In this document: in pieces, positions 52,301 to 61,300 of the stretch
How positions within the stretch are numbered: position 1 is the first letter of the stretch
How the letters are laid out: each line of letters opens with the position of its first letter
Assembly (NCBI GenBank): GCA_030549495.1
Contig: JAUIRK010000903.1
Coordinates: forward strand, 620,001 to 684,000
Reading direction: 5' to 3'
From: Nectonema munidae
Lineage: Eukaryota > Nematomorpha > Nectonematoida > Nectonematidae
Length of the DNA stretch: 64,000 nucleotides
The notes under the pieces: generated by a model
Database searches by the model: none
What the model was told of the DNA's origin: nothing
What the model saw: the letters and a program-made list of their open reading frames with translations, nothing else
Translations under genes and position numbers: made by a program

Positions 52301-55300
52301 CTAATGTTCCCAGCAAGTTGAGGTTTAGCCGGTTTTTACCACTATGGCATCTAATCTCTCATTATTTTGCGTCTCCATTCATCTCTATTTTGCTCGTCCC
52401 CTGCTAATTTGTTGTATTTATCAAACTGCCCTTAATGTTTGAGCATTTTTTATGTACTCATTTATTGCAAAGTACACAAAGAATAGAGTTTCTTTTAACT
52501 CTATTTCCGCAAACTCCACATGGATCTATTTTACAAACTGTGTTCTCAGTACCCTTAAGAATCGCTAATTTTCATCCACTTACTTTTGCTAGTGTTTATT
52601 CTTAAACCTTTTTTACCTAGTGTCTCATACCATGAGCTAATCTATTTACTTAATTCTTCAGAAGATTATCCTATTAATACTATATCATCTGCATATAAAA
52701 TCTCACTCGTATCTTCTTTATAAAAAGGGGCTTAAAATCGAACCTTGATGTAAGCCTACTTTTATTAAACTTACTAAAAATTGAATTATTAATTTTTATA
52801 AAAGTGTCTTCGCTATTGCACAAGGCCATACTGGCTCTCACTAGTCTTTCATTTACCCCTTTTCTTCTTCTCAAAGACCACTCAATGAGGCTTCTAGAAA
52901 CGGAGTCAAAAGCCTTCTTGAGGTTTATAAAAGCAAGATACAGACTATGTCCATTTCTTGTTCTCTTTTCGATAAGATGTCTAATAATAAAAATAGCGTC
53001 ATTTGTGCTCCTGCCCGAACCGAATTGGATTTTACTAATTTAAATACTTTTTTTAGTCTATTCAATAAAATTCTTTCTACTATTTTCATATCATGTTAAA
53101 GTAGTTTTATAGTTCTATAATTTGAACAATTTGTTATAGTTCCTTTGCCTTTATATAATGGTATTAAAAAATTTTTATTCCAGGTTTTTGGAATAGAAAC
53201 TCAGTCAAATATATTTTGAACTATGACTTTTAAAACTTCAGCGATTTCATATTTAAATAACTTTAACATTTCTAAACAACATCCGCTATATCCAGCTGAT
53301 TTATTTGGTTTTATTTGGTCAAAAGCACAAATGAATTCATCAAAAGACACAGATTCGCAAGGTTGTTCAACTTTATCGACCACATCTAGATTTCCTAACT
53401 TATTTTCATTATTAAAGATAACTTTAGAAAAATGCGACCAGGTGTTTAACTTATCCACTAAATTACTAGCTAAATATCCATCTTTATTAACTATACTAGG
53501 AATCTCAACTACGTCTTGGTTTAAATTTCTGCTTTGCTTGACTATTTTGAAAACATCATTAGTTGTTTTGCGTTCATTCTCTTGTTTTAATTGTAAAATT
53601 CTCTCTTCTTTACTCTTTCTAATAATTTTTTTTACATCTATTTTTTGCATTTTTATACTCTATTTGTTTCTCTTTAGTTTTAACTAAATGGTAAACTCTA
53701 AATGCTTTTCTTTTTACATCTATACATTCCTTAACCTCTTTACTCCAAAACCAAGTTACCTTATTTTTGTTTTTTAAAAACTTAATTTTACCTAAAACTT
53801 TCCCTCCTATTCTTACCATGTTATTTTTAATTTTGTCTAAGTTATTATTTCCGTTTTCTAATACACCATTTGTTTTTACTTGTTTAATAAACTCGTTTTT
53901 TATATTCTCGTCTTTTAATCTCCAAACTTTTTAAGTTTTAATTTTTCTTATTTTCTTGTGTAAATTTTTTTCTTGATAAAATAAATCGGTAATAATAAGT
54001 CTATGTCATCCAGAAAAGTTTTGGTATTGATCAAAAATTTTCTAAAATTTTGTGGCATCAAAATGTAGTCAATCATAGAAGCTTCATTACCTGATTTGTA
54101 AGTTATCCTATGCTCTATACTTTTCTTAAACTGTGTATTAGCTAAAAATAAACCCATGCTGTCTGCAAAACTAAGTATATTCTTACCCTCTTCATTCGAT
54201 TCATCTCTGATAAATATATGTCTTCAAATATCCAATTTGATTAGGATTACTTTTTTTAAAAATATATTTTTCTTTTAACAAGGTAATAAATATCTTATAA
54301 AAGTTACTGAAATATTGAATTAAGAAAAAATAATAATCCGCTTAAGTGAAATTAAATGTTACCATATGGTAAAGGTAGAGGCAAATAAGGGAGGGAATGT
54401 ATCCAAAAAGGAAAAATTATTATTTTTTATTATCCACTTCATCCATACAACATTTTTTAATATTTTACGAAATATCGGCAACAGTTGACGCTTGGTTTAC
54501 TGTTAAAGCAAAAGAAACAACAGAATTATATATACCCGTTTTAATTTTATTGTTGCACAATGCACATATATTAAAAATATCCTCTTAAATCTAGTAGGTT
54601 ATATTTTTTGAAATTAGATTTGCTTAAATTGTTTCTGTTCCTTCATATCTCATTTCTTTCCCACAATTCGGTAAATTGAAAGCTTGTAAAAATCTAATCG
54701 AAAAAAACAATATGATAAATGAAGAATTTCACCAGGAAAGACTATAAGTGGAGTTGATGCTTTTCCAACGATATTTATTTTTGTTTCAGTTGTATCATTC
54801 GAGCCGTGATAAAGTTCAAAGTTTACCATATAAGCATTACCCTGATTCAAGATGCCAACTTTATAAACAAAACTGAATCGGTTTGCCTTGCCACACATGA
54901 ATAACTTACATCCTTTGCAACTATAACGCTCAATCATACTTAAAGTAAAATAATATAAGCTTAAAATTATTAATTAATTTTTTTGAACATCTTTACGCGA
55001 AGTTTATTTTAATAAATTTATTGTTTGCATTTAATCATCTTACAAACAGTCTTCACATTGCTTGATAAATCATATTATTACTCATATCATCAATACTATC
55101 CAAATAAAAAGGTCTACCTGGAAGACAGATATAGCCTTTTCAAAATGGGAAATTTTTGTGGACCCCTTATTTTTTAAAGTGGTTTTATTTATCTAAATAT
55201 AAGAATAAGTAAGCAGTTCTTATTCACTATTTTATTTTTTTACTCAATTAATTTTATATAGTATATATAATTTAACCTGCTTAATTATAAAAATTTTAAT

Positions 55301-58300
55301 GAATAAAATCAAATTTTATTAAAGCAAAAAGTGAAAATGTTTGAAGTAAAAACTTTTTGAATGCAGATAAAGAAAAAGACTGAACGATTTTTAAATAAAT
55401 ATAATTAAATATAAATGATATATCAATTACTTTTAGTATCAAACCTAATTCAACAAGATATGAAAATGGGAAATTATTCACATATAACTGAGCTTTTTGC
55501 CATAATATATTATATTTTTTTCAATTTCAGAACTTTTCCTCCGCAAATTATTATATGGACCCTTCATAAAATATTGTCGACTCCTCGGGGTCCACGTGAA
55601 CCACGTTGAGAAACACTGCTAGATGAATCGTAGTTGACTGAAATATATCTAAATAAATTCTACTACCAAGAATAAAGAGGTCTGTTTAATAAATTTTATC
55701 AATTTATTCCTTTTTCATTATACGATGGAGTTTTTCCTTAATTGTTGATAACGTAATACTGTTGCTTGATTTTTGTTCTCTCCCATATTCTATTATATGG
55801 ATTATACAAGCAATTATATAGATAGACAAGTAAGCCGTTTATGAAAGAAATAGATAATGTAGAGATATATATATGAACGGGATTTATGTAATACTCATCA
55901 CGTCATAATTCTTCATTGATAAAAAGTAATTTATGTGAACATTCCTAAATACCATCATCAATGGAATCTGATTTAAAATGTTACTCCTCTATGCTTAGCA
56001 ATGGAGTGTGTTCCTAAATCTCAAGGATTTAAAAAATAATAATGCGAGATCAACCTTCAAGGAAGCAAGAACAAACACGATTGCATTTATGTGCAGGCCA
56101 AGTTTTTTAGTTTTGTAATTATGTATATGTTCTGCTTATTCATTTGTTAATAGCGTAATAGAAAGTAGAGAAGACAACTGGTATTGCGCGTATTCTCATT
56201 TTTAATTTGAGTTTCATGGTAGGCTTTCATTCTTTTTTCCAGTTGGTTGATTAATATGATTTACTACTAAACATTACATATTTGCAAGCTTTTAGAGTCT
56301 TTATACGCGATTTTCCAGCTTTTTTACATCGAAAATCGAAATTTCTTAGTTACTCTATCTTATAGTTTACAATATTATTAATATTTTTTTTTGCAAAATC
56401 GGTATTTTATGTATATATATTGCTTATAAGTTATATACATCATAAATATATTAATAAATTATTACAATTTTATTAGAAATTAAATATCCATTAGGTTTTT
56501 TACAATACGTAGATTTATGGGTTTTATTTTCAACAAAGCTTATTAAAACAGAAACCTAAAAAGAGTAGAGCGTATATAGACAAAATAAAAACTATCATTT
56601 CATTTTTTTATTATAATTCAATTAAAAAATAGTTTTAATCGTATTCAACAATTTTTTATTACAAACCAAATACACTTTTAGCCCCGAAATCACGAATCGG
56701 GTTGAAGTGTTTAAATCAGTATAATTCAGCCAGAATCTGAATAGTCGGCATATGTATGAAATTGCAATAGGCCAGAAATTCTACATTCGTAAAGAAAGCA
56801 TATGTATACAATGAAAAGATTTTACCATTCTCGCATGTGAAAGTTGGTTGATTATTTTGGTAACTCAAATTTTAAGAAAATAAATTTAAGCTTTATCAAA
56901 ATTTTTAAGCTATTTTTATCTTATTTTGGGTAATAGTTTAATAAAAAGCGAAAATTGACTTTTTATCATAAAACTTAGAGTATCATAATAATATATCAAA
57001 AAATTATCAGTTTATCATAAGAAAGTAACTAGATTAAGAACTAAGAGGATTAAGGAGCCTTCTCATCCGTCTAGGACACTTTTTAGCATGCATATAAATA
57101 ATGGTGTCAATATCCAATCGAATATCCCTGGAACAAAAAGAAGAATGAGAGCATTAAAACAATCCTCATTCATTGAACTGCGAAGTGAATTGATGTGGTA
57201 AAACTTGATGTGTTTAAATAATATATTTACAAAAAAAATTGGATAATATAAAAGTAATAAGGGTCACACTTAACTACGATTGAAACATTAAAACTTTAGA
57301 GAAAGATTGAATCTAAAAAACGAGTTGCAGAAATCATCATAATATTTGAGTTCTAAGAAGGGAATTAGATCAAGAAAAATTTTCAAGCAATTGGCAATGT
57401 AATTTTAGGGGGGGGGGGGGCGTACGCCGGTTCCGCCCCCTTTAACCCTTTGAGGATTAGTGTGACACCGGTGTACCAAGAAATAATAATCGTCCGCTTA
57501 AAACATACAAAAATCAATGGAAAAAGAAAGCAGACTATTATTCTTCAAGATTCTGGTCCTCAAAGGGTTAAATCGGTCAGTGAGTATAATATAAACACAT
57601 AAAAAGTGAAATAAAATTAAAATTATATATAGTACTTGTTAAATGTTGCTTTCAAAGGATTAATTTTATTACAAATTACACATTCTATTTTAAAGTTATT
57701 ATAATTTTTTCTATGCAGAAGTGATATTTATTAATTTTAAAATTAGCGAGTAAAATCTGCAAGTTAGAAAATATAATTGAAATTAAATTCATTGTATCCA
57801 TTTAAATTTAAAATGAGTGTTTGAAGTTAGCTCTCATATATCCGAAAATTCCTTTTAAGAGATTTTCTTATGCTACGCTTTTTATATGCTTTGATGATAT
57901 TCAACGTAACACCATTCGCTATATCTTCAGATATAAATTTTGCTGTATTCACCAAAATAAAAAATTTAGAAGTGAAAAATTTATCCATTCTATATAAAAG
58001 TTGTTCGAATTGTGAAAATATTCCGTAATTTTGAATGGTAGAGTAGTAATCAAAAGTGTAGTAACATTTTGGGGACAAGAATTTTTAAGACTATTCCTTT
58101 GATTTCTTTTTCAATGAAAATGTACAGACAATTTTCATTACTTGGTAGGTACACTTGGTCATCAAAGTGTTATAATTCTTTTTAGTGATATCTAAAAAAA
58201 CTTATGATATAATAGGAACATTGGCCGTAAATGGGTTAAAGTACTTCACATATATTTCGTTATTGGCGAGTAGCTATATTCAGATTTTGTAAAACAAGGT

Positions 58301-61300
58301 AACAAAATATTCGATAAAATTGGAGAGGTGAGGAACAACGTTGATTAATGAAGGAAGTCGATACTATAGCTATTTTAATATTATTTCGCTAAAAAGGGCA
58401 TTCTTGATGCAAATTACGGTACATAAAATGAATACATTAATAAACATTTCCACCCCTCCCCCCCCAGCTATATTTTTACCAAGGTCAAACAGAATCAAAA
58501 CCATGAATTGAAATTGAGTCTCTTGCTATAAGAAGAAGGGGTAATCCTCGTATCCTACTTAGATATGATATAGATAGTAGGCTTTTTTAGAGGAATTTTT
58601 ATTATCCTTTGTATTATATATAAGTTTGAGGGAAGCAAAGAGCGTAAAATTTAGGGTTTAGGTACTATCGTATTATCTATCAAGCATTACTAGCAAATAG
58701 TCTATATCTAAAAGTATAGTTAGAAAATAAATTCTCTTAGTCCCTCATTCTTCTCTACTACCAATTTCTTATAAACACCACTGCTTAGACTACACAACAA
58801 AGAAATATGAAGATTGCTTTTTTAGCGTTTACGCCTGGAAAACATATTTATTTATAATGGAAGAAATTCTGGATATATACAATACACTATTACCGATTAT
58901 ACTATTCTCTGCAAAAACAAAAAAGAAAATTTGAAAGATATGTCACACAAAAAAGAGAAAAACTTACTTTGATGTTGTTGTGCGAAAGATTTAAATGCGT
59001 TAAATTGCATAAGCCTTTGAGACCTAAAATGAAAACAAAAGAATAACTTATAATAATGGTCCTTGTTAAAACCAATTAAGTTCGTAATTTAGTATATTTT
59101 GGAAAAATAAGTATTTGAAAAATAGGTATTGCGATTAACCCGACAAAAATTGAGAGATTCGCCATAGAGAATTTAACCTTTGATGTAATTTTTGAAATCA
59201 TTCGAAAATGACTTACAAGGAATATCATTCCTAGACAACGAACCCCAAATTCAATATAATCCATTTGATCTTAGAAAATGGACACCACATTAAGTACTTT
59301 GATATAAAATTATCTTAATCTTTTCAGGCAAAAGCGATCACTAGTGTGACACATGGAAAAAATCAAGTTATATGAAAACTCAAAAACAAAAGATTCAGAA
59401 GGAATATCTGGTTGTGTTAAAACTCAATATTTCAAATAAAATAAATGGGGGCCATGAGAGTATTGAAAGATCATAGCGCGAGAAATAGAACAAAGAAAGC
59501 TTACGAATCACTGTACTAGAGTTTATTTTAACAAAAAGGTAGAAAATTTTCTTTTAGACAATAGTATTTGGAAATAAATTTCATTAATCTTTAAAAAACA
59601 ACAATATATCAAAAACTTGAAAAAATGCTAGCATTGCTCACATATTTTAAGCAAACATTCTTTTATATCTTACATGCGAAAAAATTGACTACTATTTCAA
59701 CATCAATCTATCACATTTTTTGATTAATTGCATACCAAAAGAAACAAGATTTAGCATAATAAAAAATTCATATATCCTCCAATAGACATTATTTTAATTT
59801 GTAAGTGTAAGTAAGGTTTTGAAGATTCGGACTTCATTTCACAACGATCTCGGTTTTGAGCACACCATTCCTGCTTTATTACTCAAAACGAGAAACCTTG
59901 TCGATGAAAACAACGCACCATTGAGTTTATAGAAATTCTCTTATACTTCGCACTACCGAATCTATTCGTTTCTTACACGATTAATAAAAAGTCCTGATAT
60001 AAAGAAACTTTGATTCAAAGAAATTCTAATTGCAACGGAAATAAGAGCAAGCATTTTAAGAGCAACGGCATTTTAAGTTGAAAAACCAACTTTTTGTTAT
60101 ATGTAAACACACTCGTTCATAATTGTCAGCAGGGTTGGATTTTTCTATTCTAAGTCTTTAAATTTTGAAATACAATGCAAATACAAATATTCCTATCATC
60201 AAAACCAAAAATACAAATACAATTAACTTGAGAATACAATTACAAATTCTACTTCATAAACGTAAAGATAGGTGGTATACATACATATTATAGGTCTCCG
60301 TATCAAATTAACATAAATATATTCATCATTTTAATCAATTCAAGAAACACAATACTTATTACTCAGCTTAACTGATAAGCGGACATTTTCGGGAGTGGAA
60401 ATTGAGTGGCTTTTATTGATTTCCTGTTATGTATGAGATGATGGGTAATAATCTTGTATTTATCATTACATGTTACAGAATAGAAATACAATTACATCAA
60501 ATTTGTATTTAATTACTATTTCATCCAATCCTGATTCTCACAAGTTTTATTGTTTGTTCCTTGTACTCTGTAATTTAGCTATTTGAAAATAGGCACATCT
60601 AGTGACTTTACCTGGCAATTCACAAATGTCATATCTTCAATGGAAACAAATGCCGAGTGATAACATAAACTTGGCACTCTCATGTTCTTTTTATCTCTCC
60701 TTTTAAGATATCCTTTCTTTTTCCTTCATTTCTATAAAAAATTTCAACCTGACTGACAATTTTTGTTTTGTTTTTGGATAGAATATTTTTTATTTTCTAG
60801 TAAGATTTCATTTGCTTGAAACAGAATAGCCTTATACATTTTAATAATGAAAAAAAATGCAAGCTAATGTGAGACTAATTTTTTTAAATGTCACTTTAAT
60901 ACTTCAACAATTGCATCATAATGTTCATTGAAAACTGTAAATTTTAGAGATTAAAAAAACATTTTGTTTTTAATATCATCCAGAAAACCCCTTTTAATTT
61001 ACATACTAAAATTTTAAAAAACAAAACGAGCAATAAAATCCCGCAGTTTATGATTCTAAAATTTAATAACTTTTTTGTCCAATATAAAAAGTCAAGCGCG
61101 GAAAATAATTATGGATAAATAAAAGAAAAATTATATTTTTTCCAAACAATTTTTAAATAAGCAAAAAAAATAGAATTTTATTATTCAAATCATATCGCAA
61201 TAAAAACGCCCATCGGTTTACGTTATATTGAGATTCTACCATATATGCATACTTTATATTTTTTGTAAAATTCTTGACTAAAACTGAATCGATTTGATTT

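Larger units (their letters stand above)
49051..58967. other. CEP97 intron b-c
   Basis: Holds two piggyBac-like MITEs, an RTE-like LINE, a candidate nested open frame, a hAT MITE and dispersed repeat copy 2. About 33 residues of LRR expected here by comparison with human CEP97 could not be located, either because the exon is small and diverged or because it was lost. Confidence 0.5.

Noticed and set aside
53223-53687. 154-residue plus-strand frame
   Set aside because: Antisense of the RTE-like LINE reverse transcriptase region.
57827-58078. 83-residue minus-strand frame as a missing CEP97 or transposase exon
   Set aside because: No LRR spacing and no transposase motif.
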